In this document: piece by piece, positions 10,312-23,621 of the stretch
How the letters are laid out: each line of letters starts with the position of its first letter
Numbering within the stretch: the first letter of the stretch is position 1
Source: Peribolospora baueri
Taxonomy: Eukaryota > Basidiomycota > Peribolosporomycetes > Peribolosporales > Peribolosporaceae
Direction of reading: 5' to 3'
Assembly: GCA_029717555.1 (NCBI GenBank)
Contig: JAMDHS010000023.1
Location: 124,001-188,000, forward strand
DNA: 64,000 nt
The notes under the pieces: model-generated
Database searches by the model: none
The model's input: the letters and a program-made list of their open reading frames with translations, nothing else
Told to the model about the DNA's origin: nothing
Translations under genes and position numbers: made by a program

Positions 10312-12018
10312 TCAGAACCGCTTCAAGTTCTTGTTCCTCTGCCACGTCCTGAACGCGACGAACGCGAGGCCCACGATGGCTAGGATGAAGACCCACTTGA
10401 TCAAGGTGAAGATGAACGAGAAAAAGCTGCCCATGACGGATCCCGATTCGCTGGATCGGCCGCGAGCTGCAGCGCGCGCCGCCTCTTCGCGCAGCTCCGA
10501 GGTCGTCTTAGCGCGGTAGACGATGTTAGAGGTGGTCACGGAGACGACGTCGTGGGCGTCTGAGACATCGCCTGTGATGGCGGAGAAACCTAGGAAGGGG
10601 TTCGTGGGGATGGTGATGTTGTAGATGGTGCTGATAAGAGACCGAAAGAACAGAGCACAGAAGGGTCACTTGACGTCGGCTACGGTCTGAATCCTCACTG
10701 TCGACCGTGGAGCCGCTAGCACTCACAAGCAGTTGTCCCACTGATCCCAATCCTTGTAGTGAATATCGAGCTGTCAAATCGAGACGCAAGGACTCAGACG
10801 TCAACCTTAATAGGGGTCGTCAAAAAAAGAAGCTCACCGAGAGCGAGGTGCCTTTAAGGTAGGTTAGCCTGGCCTTGGTGGCCACTTTCGCTCGTCGGAT
10901 ATCGAGAGAGCAGGCGCCGATTTCGTTCTTAGCGCCATCCTTGCCGCCGTCGTACGAGGCATGGCCATCGCCCATCATTGCCATGATCCGCGGGAAGGAG
11001 TAGGACTTCCAAAAGGAGAGCAAAGGGAAGGCCCAGTCAGGACAATGACCAAGCAATTGATCACGGCCTGGTGCGGTAGCTCACATGTCTCGAGTTAGGG
11101 CTGTGATCAGGTCAATGGAGAGCATCATGGGCCGCCGTAAGCATTCCTCCATCACCACTATTGATAAAAGCCGGTGTAACTAGTTGCACGTAGCAATATT
11201 AGACAACTTACTAAGTGTCGAAGAAGATTCCCAACCCCGTAAACCCGTCGATCGAGCCGAACACCGGACCAGGTCGAGCGCGCTCCTTCGTCAACCACAT
11301 TGCCATCCTGACCAGGGCAAACACAAGTGAAATAAAATTGGAGGGCATGTGTCAAAACAGCCCAACTCCAGGTCATGCAGGCAGCAGAGAGACCACGACA
11401 CGTACCCATCACCATGGAGCGAGCTGCTCTTACCGTCAATCTTGAACTCGACCACGATCTCAAAGTTGGGTGGCGTCAGCACGAGCCGCGACCAGAGCCA
11501 GCCCATCTGGGAAGGCTTGTCCTGCGTGAGGCGGATATCTGAGGCAAAGGAAAAAATAAAGGTTGGACGTGGCATGCCGGACCGCGTAAAGACGTGTCAG
11601 GTAGTCATCAAGATTAGGAGACCGCGACTTGCCGCCATAACTCACGTCGGTTCGTATCGACGATAGCATCTCCTCCGAAGTCGAAGTAACGGTTTTGAAG
11701 GTTGCTATCAACGTACGCTGATTGTATGAAAGACGCAAGCGGATAAGGAGAAAGCTTGAGTTGATCGCTCGCACGAGCCGGGAAGACCCAGAAGCAGCTC
11801 ACGAGCGTAGATGGAGTGGGTGCGAAGTCTACGAGGACAACGGAACAACGGTAAAAGTCAGACCCGGCTCTGTCTCGCCCTGCCTATGCTTCCATGTCCG
11901 GCTACATTGACACTCACGGGACGACAGCGTCGCTCTTGCCCTTCTGAGCTGCGACGCCAGCGAAACAGCCCACCACAAGTGCCAGCACGGCGCACGTCCA
12001 CGCCTTGGCAGGCCACAT
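10312..12018 (-). CDS. L-type (legume-like) cargo lectin, VIP36/ERGIC-53 class
   Basis: A type I membrane lectin that binds high-mannose glycoproteins in ER-Golgi transport. Nine exons: 11918-12018, 11803-11828, 11646-11717, 11406-11538, 11212-11307, 11085-11100, 10838-11005, 10727-10770 and 10312-10630 (324 residues). A signal peptide occupies 1-23 (VLALVVGCFAGVAA). The lectin fold shows LRTHSIYAPYVDSNLQNRYF, DFGGDAIVDTN, PSQMGWLWSR, GDGMAMWLTKERARPGPVFG, IDGFTGLGIFFDTYPNSRH and MAMMGDGHASYDGG, which include the sugar- and calcium-binding blocks. Then come LDIHYKDWDQWDNC and FLGFSAITGDVSD. One membrane helix near the end (IKWVFILAIVGLAFVAF) leads to the cytosolic tail RNKNLKRF, comparable with the KRFY end of VIP36. 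One exon is only 16 bases. Its start is 304 bases from the divergent MYST gene. Confidence 0.92.
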
Positions 12019-12322
12019 TGTCTTCGGAGTGCCTTTTCCTGACGATGACTTCGCGCGGCAAACAGGAAATGAAGCAAAGGGAGGAAACAGAAAGGGAGCG
12101 CGGTCAAGGCAGGTCGGCAAGGGTCGTCCAGAAGAGCGATACGTCGGTGCCGCCTCCAGTTTCGCTCCAGAAGGATGCTCTTAGGTTAGCTGATGGGCAC
12201 AGTGCCGTTCGTCACGCACGTGACCAATTCCCACGATCGGTGCGAGAATAAAAGTACACATGAGAACATCCTTCTAATCGAGCATGTAATAATACCTGCG
12301 AAGGAAGGACGTGTCTGATCCG
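12019..12322. other. Bidirectional promoter, lectin/MYST
   Basis: A 304-base region between two divergent start codons. No TATA box is evident. It must hold both 5' UTRs and both core promoters. Confidence 0.5.
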
Positions 12323-14705
<2,383 letters not shown>

Positions 14706-15126
14706 GAGCCATTGCATGTTGGATTCGATCGGGAATCTGGTGTCAGGGTGTGTTCATAAAAGAGGAGGCTGCGGCGATCGCATGTGGGGTAAGATTGCGT
14801 GCTGGTGGCGCGAACTGGCGATGGACGACCGATTGCGCAACCATCGTCACCGTCGTCGCCTGCGCGGATGATCCCGATGCCGCACGTTCTCCTTCGCGGC
14901 TTTGGTAGATGATGTGATTTCAAAGGTCTGGCGTATCGGCAACTCGCTTCCTCGGTCGACCTACGTACGAAGTTAATGTATCGACAGACGTGCGCCGCGC
15001 AGGACCGACGCTCGTGACAGGCCGGGTGAAGCGCTGACGGTATAATAAGGAAGGATTCTCTCCGCATCGTCGGCCCCCTTCACGCAGCTACAGCCGTATC
15101 CCATCCTTTCCAGGACTAACGCAATC
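14706..15126. other. Intergenic, promoter of the TauD-type gene
   Basis: Between two plus-strand genes. It holds the MYST 3' UTR and the promoter of the dioxygenase gene, with one TATA-like element near its end. No coding region was recognised. Confidence 0.45.
15041..15048 (+). promoter_or_regulatory. Possible TATA element of the dioxygenase gene
   Basis: TATAATAA located 79 bases before the start codon, followed by a pyrimidine-rich leader. The distance suits a fungal core promoter, but nothing else supports it. Confidence 0.4.
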
Positions 15127-16953
15127 ATGGCCCCTTCCGTCGACGTTGCTCTCCCCACGTTCGGCCTTCGCTCCGCCGGAGGACAGCCCGTGAAGGCCAA
15201 GAAGCTCACATCAGGGCAGCTCGAGCCCGTCGCCTCCCTCCTCCAGCCCTACTCCGCATTCCCGAAGCACATAGAGGGTCCGACGGTATGGCGCGCCGAG
15301 GACTTCCGCGATAAGCCCGAGAAATGGGTTCTCAGGTGGACGGAGGAACAAATCGAACAGCTTGAGAAGGCCGTCGAGCAATTCGAAAGGAGCGGAAGAG
15401 ATCTGACGGAGATCGAGAAGGTGCGTGTGCGAGTGCGAGTGCGCGCTCTGTCTCCCATCCCGACGTGCGTGTGCGCGGCGACACTCAGCGTCGGGGTCTT
15501 CTCCGCCCGCAGGCTACCTTCCCTCTCCCCCCCGACCTGGTCGCGTTTTTGACGACCGTGCGTGAAGACTTGATCAACGGCAAGGGCTTCACGCTCATCA
15601 AGGGCTTGCCCGTCCAGCGTTGGTCTGTGCGTCAGAGTGCCATCGCCTACCTCGGCATCGGCACGTACATCGGCCAAGTCGTCAGCCAGAACAAGAAGGG
15701 TCATGTCCTCGGTGAGCGGTTGGAGGATCGCCGCGCCTGGAAGTCCGTAGGCGCAAAGCGATGGCTGATTTGTCTTACTGTCTCGATTGCTGCCTCAAGG
15801 CCACGTCAAGGACATCGGAAATGACCCTACGCAGATCCACCGTATTCGGATCTACAGCACGAACGCGCGGCAATACTTTCACACCGATTCCAGTGGGTTT
15901 TCGTCGTCGTTGCTAGGCTCCTCTTCTGGCTTCTCTGATTGTCTGTGTTGACGTCGTTCTCCGTGTGCTTTTGCCTCGCCACTCCAGGCGACATCGTCGG
16001 CCTTCTCTGCCTTGCGCGCGCCCGTGAAGGTGGCGAATCTGACCTCGTCTCCAGCCATCACGTCTGGAACGTCCTCCAGCGCGAACGCCCGGACGTTGCG
16101 GAGTTGTTGACGCAGAACAAATGGTACTTCGACCGCAAGGGTGAAACGAGCAGGGGTCAGAAGGAGTGGATTCAGAAGCCAGGTGAGTGTCGGGGAGGGA
16201 CAGGCCGCTGGTTTCGTATGCATGCCTCCTGCTGTCATGCTCATGTCTCTCTCGCCTGCAGTCTACTTCTACCACCAAGGTCGCGTCATCTCATTCTTTG
16301 ACCCTTACTACATCAGGTCTATAGGTGAGCGTCCGCCCAAGCTGACGCCGTCGCCCACGCGTGCGCTCATCGTCCGTCCGTTCTCCACACCTCCATCCGA
16401 CTCGTGCAGGTCGCCACGTCGAAGCGGGTCTGATCCCGGGACACACGAAGGAGCAGGTGGATGCCATCGAGGTGTTTGAGAGCATCGCTCAGCGTGAGGC
16501 TCTGCACATGATCCTCGAAGTGGGCGACCTCCAATTCGTCACTGTGAGCACCCCTTGCGCAACCCTTTCTTCCGAGACGCCTTTCCGTTGACCCCCTCAT
16601 TTCTTAACCCCCCGTCGCCCCCTGTGATACCATCTCGCTCAGGACACGCACATCTTCCACGCCAGGACGGCGTACATTGATAATGCTCCGCCGCTCCCTC
16701 GGCGCCACCTCCTCCGGCTCTGGCTCGCCACTCCTGAGAGCGAAGGAGGCTGGCCTCTTCCCTTCCCGGACTCGAAGGAGCGCAAGAGGGGCGGTATCCA
16801 GGTGGATGACAGTGAGCCGCTCGCGATTTTTGTTTTCCCCACTCATCGATCTCGACGGAGCTGATGCTGACAGCGTCGGCTCGCTTTGACCGAATCTCTC
16901 GTTTACGTCGCGAACGAACAGCACCGGAGAAGTGCCCGCTCGAGGCGGAGTAA
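15127..16953 (+). CDS. TauD/TfdA-type Fe(II)/2-oxoglutarate dioxygenase
   Basis: A non-haem iron oxygenase of the clavaminate synthase-like fold; the substrate is unknown. Exons are 15127-15420, 15513-15711, 15800-15892, 15988-16182, 16262-16324, 16410-16543, 16643-16811 and 16922-16953 (392 residues). The iron facial triad is visible as His192-Thr-Asp194 (RQYFHTDSSDIVGLLCLA) and His332 in DTHIFHARTAYID. A downstream Arg in HLLRLWLATP is placed to bind 2-oxoglutarate. The N-terminal half has TVWRAEDFRDKPEKWVLRWT and GFTLIKGLPVQRW, typical of large fungal families annotated as taurine catabolism dioxygenases. There is no signal peptide, so it is probably cytosolic. The first donor site lies in a GTGCGA-type repeat. 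The neighbours give no pathway hint. True taurine activity should not be assumed. Confidence 0.88.
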
Positions 16954-17272
16954 AGGACTTTTGCGGCGCGATTGGAGGGACAGGACGAAGGCGAAGACAT
17001 CGGAAGGTTGTGTATCTGAATGCGTGTAGCGTAACCTTGCCGAGAAACGTCTTCCAGTCCAAAAAGGGATGCATCGTGTCGAAGCAACACCGCAACACTC
17101 CCAAAGTATCAGATAGTCGAAAGCAATACTGAATAGCCCTAGAGTATACGATTCGCGCTCTTCGTCGAGTCCACGACGATTCAAGGATCCTAAACACGAA
17201 CGACATATGTTTACACAACTTTGGTAGATGTGTACGGAGAAAATGAAAGGGTCGGGTGGGGTGGAAGAGAGA
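16954..17272. other. Convergent intergenic region
   Basis: 3' ends of the dioxygenase and ALYREF genes meet here. No gene or repeat was recognised. Confidence 0.45.
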
Positions 17273-18357
17273 TTAACCGACGACCATGGCATCGGACGCC
17301 GAGGACTTCCTCTTTTTCTTGGCAGCCTTCTTCTTCGCCGCAGCCCTATCCGCGTTCAAGCGTAGGAGGAAGACAAGGATCAGGAAGGGTTTTCCATGTA
17401 GCCACGAATGCGCGCAACCCCTCCTCACCTCTTCTTGCCGCTCGTCCCGCCAGCCACGCCCAAACGCTCCTTCAAGCTCAACGTGCTCGCCACCGGCTGG
17501 ACCTTAGCCGCCGCCTTCATTGCTGCACCCGCTTTTAGCGTTCCGCTTCCAGATGCGACGGGGAGAGCGGCCGGGGCGGAGGCGCGAGCGGGCTCTCGCC
17601 TCTGGCTCAGCATCACACTCAGCGTCCTCCCGTCGGCCAGGGCGCCGTTGAATTTTTGCACGGCCTGCTCCGCGTGTGCTCGGACTTTGTACGTCACTTC
17701 AAAGGATACGGTCTGCGCAGCGGGGGAAGGGTTACGCATCTTCGGGGGGAGAACAAAGGAGGGAAAGAAGAAAGGGCGGGCGTGACACTATCAGCACGCC
17801 GGTCCCATCCACGGCGCGACAACCGATAAAGAAGCGTTGAACAAAGACGGGCACCATACTCACCTTGACCTCGTGCACAGGCCCGATCGCTTCGAAAGTG
17901 AGCTTGATGTCCTCAGCGCTCGTCCCGTTGACCAGGTTACTGACGACGATCGGAGTAAACCCGCTGGTGCCCTTGATGCTCAGGCCCGAGCCGTTCGCCG
18001 CCTTCCCTCCTCCGCTTCCTCTTACTCGAGCCCTCGCCGCCTGCGTCAACGGCGATTGCGATCCGGTGAGGCGCGACGCCAGAGCGCCCCCCGCGGTATC
18101 CTCCGGGAAGAGGTCGTGGTTCCACGGCTGGTTCGGGTTCCCAGGTTTCTAAAAGGGTGAGGCAGAGAGAAGCGAACGGCCGCATCCGTTCCATGAGTAA
18201 GTGCGCAGAGAATAGCGAGCGGTGGAGACGACAAGGAGTGTTTGCGTGAGTGTGCTGCGTAGGTACTCACCGCGTAAGGCCCGGAGCGCGCACGGCCGCT
18301 TCGACTCCTTTCAGCGCGACTGGTTCTGCCGTTGGTGTCGCTCATATCCACGTCCAT
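17273..18357 (-). CDS. YRA1: ALYREF/Yra1-type mRNA export adaptor (THO complex subunit 4)
   Basis: An RNA-binding adaptor that links spliced mRNPs to the Mex67/NXF1 export receptor as part of TREX. Exons are 18271-18357, 17864-18148, 17429-17739 and 17273-17345 (251 residues). The N-terminal box is MDVDMSD followed by Arg/Ser-rich sequence. Then come GFTPIVVSNLVNGTSAEDIK (RNP2 region of a single RRM), FEAIGPVHEVK, SFEVTYKVRAHAEQAVQKFN and GALADGRTLSVML. The C-terminus is Ala/Lys-rich (AAAKKKAAKKKRKSS), a likely RNA- or helicase-contact tail. The RRM is interrupted by one intron after EVK, where residues of the RNP1 strand are less typical (MRNPSPAAQTVSFEVTY), so this junction is the least certain part of the model. 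Confidence 0.87.
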
Positions 18358-18607
18358 CCTGGGCGGGGCAGAATGATGATAAGAATGTGAGAGGGTATAG
18401 CGAAAAGGACAGACCAGTAGCTCACTTGAACGGGAATTAAGGACAGTGCAGACGGGTGCTGGCTTGCGAGTGGCGGATGGTGTGATTGCCGGTGATGGTG
18501 CAAGCGATCGTTCGGAGCGGTTCACTTCACACGACGAAGAATGGAGCGAACGCGGCACGTTTGTCCAGTGAGACGCGTTACAGACCCTGCCTTGATCTTG
18601 AGACTAC

Positions 18608-18706
18608 AGGACTGTGACGCAGTGGTTAGCGTAGCTCGTTTACATGTTTTGGATTCCATCCGAAATGATGCCGAGTTGGTCGCAGGTTCGATCCCTGCCA
18701 GTCCTA
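18608..18706 (+). tRNA. tRNA-Val (UAC anticodon) with a 26-base intron
   Basis: Acceptor arms AGGACTG (18608-18614) and CAGTCCT (18699-18705) pair perfectly. The D arm is ACGC...GCGT around AGTGGTTA. The T arm is GCAGG-TTCGATC-CCTGC, including a good B box. The anticodon stem GCTCG (18634-18638) pairs with CGAGT (18672-18676). The loop TTTACA-C reads UAC after removing an intron placed one base 3' of the anticodon, at about 18645-18670, the standard position for nuclear tRNA introns. A TTTTT run lies at about 18716-18720, after the discriminator base, and is the probable Pol III terminator. It lies in the upstream region of ALYREF, transcribed away from it. Confidence 0.85.
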
Positions 18707-18819
18707 ATTATTTCACTTTTTAGTGCGCGTACATGTGAGATGTATGTGTAGTCCTGATTGAGACGTGGACGAAAACAAGAAAAATCGGAAGGCAAAAAAA
18801 AAAAAATTGCCAGCTTGCT

Positions 18820-21800
18820 CTACAAAGGCACAGGCGCCTCCGGACCAGCGCCCCCGTCGCCGCCGCGTTGACGTCCCTCGTCTTCTCGTTCCCTCTCCCC
18901 TCTTCGCCACGCGATCTGCCGAATCCACACCCATGCGGCCAATGCAGCCGCGAGACCGAGGATGAGGGCAGTCTCGATGAGGTCCTCGTTCGTCAGATCC
19001 CCATCCCCACCGAGCCCGAACGCATCCTCCTCACCCGGCTGACCCAAGAAGCCTGCCCCGCCGTTCGCTGCCTCCTCCGCCACCCGCCGAGCCCGCTCCT
19101 GCCGCACCTGCCGGTACCGCCTGTATTCATTCTCGTGCTCGTACGCCTCCGGCTCGTGCGCCCCCGCAACCGCCGGATCGTTCCCTCGATTGTCCACCCC
19201 GCCCGGGCCTACTCCGAACCAATCCGCCATGCTGAAGAAGGTCCATCTATCCTCACTGCGTCTCGAGTCCTCCTCCCTCGGCTTAGATGCTGACGGCAAG
19301 CTGAAAATGGACGACGGGCTGTCTCCGTCTGCAGTAAAAAGCGAGTCCCACAACGCCCGAGCGTACAGTTTGATGAGCGAGAGGGTCACTGGCAGGTACG
19401 CTTCGCTCCGATTGATCTCGAGAGCCATGTCGTAATATCGCTTGGCGAGATGATAGTCCTGACCCGGGATGAAGGATGGAGACGTGCCCTCAGCCAGCGA
19501 TCCCTCCGCACTGAAAAGAACTGGCACTCACCTTCGGGACGCCCAAGCCCGTCTCGTACATCCAGCCCATGTTCCACATGGCCAGCGCGCTCACGTGCGT
19601 GTCAGCAGCGCTCTGGTACGACGCAGCCGCCTTCTCCAGCTCGGGTTTGCCGTCCGGTGTCCCATAGCCGTGGTAGTAGTAATCGCCCATCTTGACGAGT
19701 GCATCCACGTTGTCTTGGGCGGCTGAGCGCGTCCAGTGGATGAGCGCTAGTCGGTCGTCGGCAGGCTCGTGTGTTCGAGGTCCGTCCAGTGATGGGATGT
19801 GGAGACGGTACTTGTCTGATCCGGAACGAACAGCTCGGTATCAATGGCTAAGGAAAGGGACTACGTATCCACGGACAAACGACTCACCTCGATCCAGAAT
19901 CCAGGCAACATTGTTCTGAGCGCTCTCGTAACCCTTCTCAGCGGCGATCAGATAGCCAAGTAGAGCCTTCTCCTTCTTCCCTTTCTTCCAAGCCCTGTCC
20001 GCATCTCGGAAAATGGGATGTCTCCAATCCCCGCGCTCGGAGGCCACCTTGAAGAAACTCACCGCCAGCGGACACACATCCGCTCGGCTGCTGCTGCGCA
20101 CCATTCGAGCGTTCAGCTTGGCGAGATGGTAATAGGCTTCAAAGGCGTTGCCAGTGTGCACTGCGCGTTCGAGGTATTGGCCAGCTTGTTGATATTCCCC
20201 GAGGTCTGATCATTCAGTCAAGTGTCGAGGCAACCGAGTGACAGGACATGGGACGATCAGAGACAGCCGATCAAGACACATCTGCCACATAAACGAGTTG
20301 CTCACCGAGATGAATCTTGGCCAGGTTGACCAAAGCGTCCGGGTGCTCTTGCTGCGCTGCGGCGAAGAAGAAATTGGTCGCCTGGAACATATCGACAGGG
20401 ATGCCGAGGCCTTCGCGGTGCATAATGCCGAGTCCGTTCTGCGCCTCGCTGTCCTTCTGCTCGCAAGAACCACACGAGGATCAGTTGAATATCGCTGGGT
20501 TGAATGAGGCAGCGGTTCCATTGCCTCACCTCTCCCAACGCGCGCTGGAACCACACCCAAGCCCGTCCAAAGTCTTGCTGCACGCCCTCTCCTCTCAGAT
20601 ACATCCGTCCTAGGTAGCTCGCAGCTATGGCCGCCGCCTTCTTCACGTCCTCCTCCACTTTGAGCACAATGTCGTCCCCTGCTGAACCTTGATTAGCCAC
20701 GACGCCGGAAGGACCGCCGCGCTTGACGGACCCCTCGTCGAGAGGCCAGACCTGGCGAGCGATATGCAAAAAGTACGCCCTGGACTTCTCGTAGTCGCGC
20801 TCCACGCCGCCAGCCGCCTCGCCAACCCCTCCCGGGCCCCCTGGGGGGATGTAAACGCTGCCTTGATAATAAATACGGCCGAGATGAAGCGTGTAGGTAA
20901 CCTCGCCGCGGGCGCTATAGAAGTCGTAGAATGCCAAAATGTCATCCCATGAGTCCCCGTCCGGCCCTCCGGGACCTCCTAACGCCGCCTTGACTGCCGG
21001 CCTTCGGGCGTTCTCGCCCGTGCTTGCTACCGAAGCGCCAGGGCCGAATACGCCTCCAAAGGTGTCCGAAATGCGCGTCTTGGAGTACGGAAGGGTGAAA
21101 CCCCCAGGTGGGCCGCTTAAGAAGTACTTGTACGCTATAGGGGAGAAGGGTGCGAAGGAGAGGAAATGTCCAGTCAGCGTCCGTCGTTTTTCTGCAATTT
21201 CACCCTAGCACACTAGACAAGGTAAATAAAATCGTACCACAAACTAACCCTGATCAGCAGCTTCCTCGTACCAGCTTAGCGCATTGGTGCAGCTCGCAGG
21301 CGTTCCGATGCCAATCAAGTTACGGAACCCGACGGCCATCTTCGCTGCCGGGTCGCCTCCGAGTGCGGCGAAGGTGTAGTATAAGAGAGCCTGCATGCGA
21401 TGCATGCTATTGAGCAAAGGGAGCCTGATTCTACGCAGACCTGCGAGGAACTAGGATGGACATCACTCTCACCTTGCCCTGGTCCGGCTCAACAGCCCCT
21501 TTGTAGCCGGTGGAGTAAAAGAAGGCGACCATGTTTTGAGCGGTAGAATTGCCCGTTTGCTCCGCCAAACGCTCATACGCTTCGAAGGCCTTGGTCACGT
21601 TCACGGGCGTTGAGAAACGGCCCCACTGAGTCGTGACCAGTCAAGGAAAGTGAAAGCACACGAAGCGAGTGTGAGACTCGAATATCCAAACACAAAGATC
21701 GGGGATTCGGGGGGCGGCATACTCACCAGATAAATGTCTCCAAGAGCATTTAAAGCCTCTCCGTGCCCAAGCTGCGCCGCCTGCTCGAGCATCTCCAAGC

Positions 21801-22318
21801 CCGCCTTTCTGGACGCATCCTGCTTCGTCCTCCCTTTTCCACCCAGCCTCCCCTTCTCATCATAGGCCCTGCCACCAGAAGACGACGTGTCGAAAAGTAA
21901 TCCTTTTACCCCTTCCGCCATTCGGAGAGCCGTTCCAACCGGGCCGTATGACTCGACGGCGTCAAGGTAGGGAGAGAGGCGGCCGGAGGAAAGTGAGGAG
22001 GAGCGCACGGATGACCGGAGGGTGGACATCGCTTCGGCGTAGAGACGAGCACCTGATGCAGAAAGTAGAGATAGCAACAAAAACTGTAACGTTGAATGTA
22101 ATGCTCCCCACTAACTCTCGCCCACCGTCCCCTTCTTCCAAGAAGAAAGAACAAACGCGTTCACCTTCAGCATTCGTTCCTTCGCCCGGAGCCCTGACGG
22201 CGGGCAAGTCGCCCCGAGCATCCGTCTGCGCCGCGCATTGTAGGGCAAGAAGACCCACAAGCAGCACGCACGCACGCTTCCTCAGAAAGCCTCTTCGAGC
22301 CCGTCGACGTGCGGGCAT
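18820..22318 (-). CDS. HRD3: HRD3/SEL1L, ER-associated degradation receptor with Sel1 repeats
   Basis: Hrd3 stabilises the Hrd1 ubiquitin ligase and presents misfolded ER lumenal proteins to it. Nine exons: 22165-22318, 21727-22052, 21473-21625, 21249-21390, 20530-21134, 20306-20459, 19888-20205, 19532-19815 and 18820-19458 (924 residues). A signal peptide is visible (CVLLVGLLALQCAAQ). Sel1-like repeats occur throughout: LEMLEQAAQLGHGEALNALG, VAFFYSTGYKG, LGRMYLRGEGVQQDFGRAW, NGLGIMHREGLGIPVDMFQA, YLIAAEKGYESAQNNVAW, MGDYYYHGYGTPDGKPELEK and MGWMYETGLGVPKDYHLAKR. One membrane helix near the C-terminus (LIETALILGLAAALAAWVW) precedes a charged cytosolic tail. This order of signal, repeats and single helix is diagnostic. 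Its start is 211 bases from divergent MOG1. Confidence 0.94.
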
Positions 22319-22529
22319 GGTGGCGAAAAATGTTTAGAGCAAGTCGTGAATGGAGTCGCGCTTCGCTGGCCGTTCCTGTAGCGGAGGTGGAGCTGCGGAC
22401 GATCGCGGCGGCGCGTGGCACGTGACACGTCGAGGAGAGTCGGTTACATCTACAGCAGCAGTCTTCCTCTTTCCTCTTCACCTTCTCTCACGCATCTGCC
22501 ACAACCGACTGTCTGATAGGTGCTCCAGG

Positions 22530-23303
22530 ATGCCGGCGCCAGCTCCAATATACGACGAATATGACTTGTTTGGTGGAGCAATCAAGGTCGAGCTGCCCAA
22601 AGGCCTCGTCGATGCTAGGTGAGCTGGAGTAGAGATTGGCTCTCTGCCGGAGAAGCTCGTTGACGACGAGTCCTGCCCTCCTTTCCTTCACCCCTTCTTG
22701 TTCCAAGCGATCTGAGAGAGGTCCCAAACAATCAAGAGGTCTTCCTCTCACCGGATTCGGACGTTTCCTATATCTTCGAAGTCCTGCAGATGGTCACGGA
22801 GGGTCGAGCCGGAGAGGATCTGGAGCAAGCTGCTCGGTGAGCGTAGTGCGACTGCCGACAACGACAGTATATAATGTGAGATTTTTTGCTGACGTTTCTG
22901 TTGCCTTAAATATTCCTTTCATCCAAACCTCCCGATGCATCGTTCATGCACACCAACCCGCAGATTCCACTTTGACTCTCTGGCTCACGACAACTCGGCC
23001 GACTCGGCGACGGTCGAGCAGGTCTCTTTAGGATCAGACCCGAAAGACGGGATTACACCACAACCCATCACCCTCTCAGGCATGCAGAAGGTGCGCAAGT
23101 TTGGCAGGGCGTCGGAACCTCAAGACGAGGTGTGCATCTTCTTGGCCTTGTGGCGGATCAAGGAGAAGAACGCGGACTTTGTGTTCAGTGTCAACGTGCC
23201 TCGAAGGGCTGGAGAGGAGTTCCTTGAGAAGATGGCTGGGGCTGCTTTCGAGAGGGCCGTCAAGAGCCTCAGAATCTTGAACTTGGGATTGTTCGCCGGA
23301 TAG
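22530..23303 (+). CDS. MOG1: Mog1, Ran-GTPase-binding nuclear transport factor
   Basis: Mog1 binds Ran/Gsp1, releases its nucleotide and assists nuclear protein import. Exons are 22530-22618, 22708-22836 and 22964-23303 (185 residues, the usual size). Family blocks are DLFGGAIKVELPKGLVDASD, LREVPNNQEVFLSPDSDVSY and IFEVLQMV, then FHFDSLAHDNSA, and ALWRIKEKNADFVFSVNVP near the end. The first two introns split the conserved DASDLREVP and the AARFHF joins in frame. No targeting signal is seen, as expected for a soluble nuclear/cytosolic protein. Confidence 0.92.
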
Positions 23304-23621
23304 GGTGAGGTAGTCCTGCGGCTGTCACCCTGCTGCCGCTCCTCGTAAGAGCCTTTATCTAGACCTCTCCCTTGCGCTCCCAAAAGGAGTTTCATATCCA
23401 ACTTGCTCTGCGCCATCTGCGCGCCTTGCTGTATTCTGTTCCCCATCGTGTAATTATGTACGACTCGTGTCTACTCAGACTGCAACACCAGACGAGCGGT
23501 TACTGCGGCACAGTCCGCCTAGCTCCGCAGTACTGCCGCAGTCGCTCCTTGAGAAGCTCTCCAGTCAGGGCCCATTTCGAGGCATCGGTGCGCTCGCCAT
23601 CACATCAGAGTTCACTCTTGG
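23304..23621. other. Intergenic, promoter of HTS1
   Basis: The MOG1 3' UTR and HTS1 promoter lie here, both on the plus strand. No TATA box or gene was recognised. Confidence 0.4.

Noticed and set aside
18645-18670. Alternative reading of the tRNA as tRNA-Met (CAT in TTTACAT)
   Set aside because: It would place A instead of the invariant T at position 33. The Val(UAC) reading after removing the intron has correct stem, loop size and T33.
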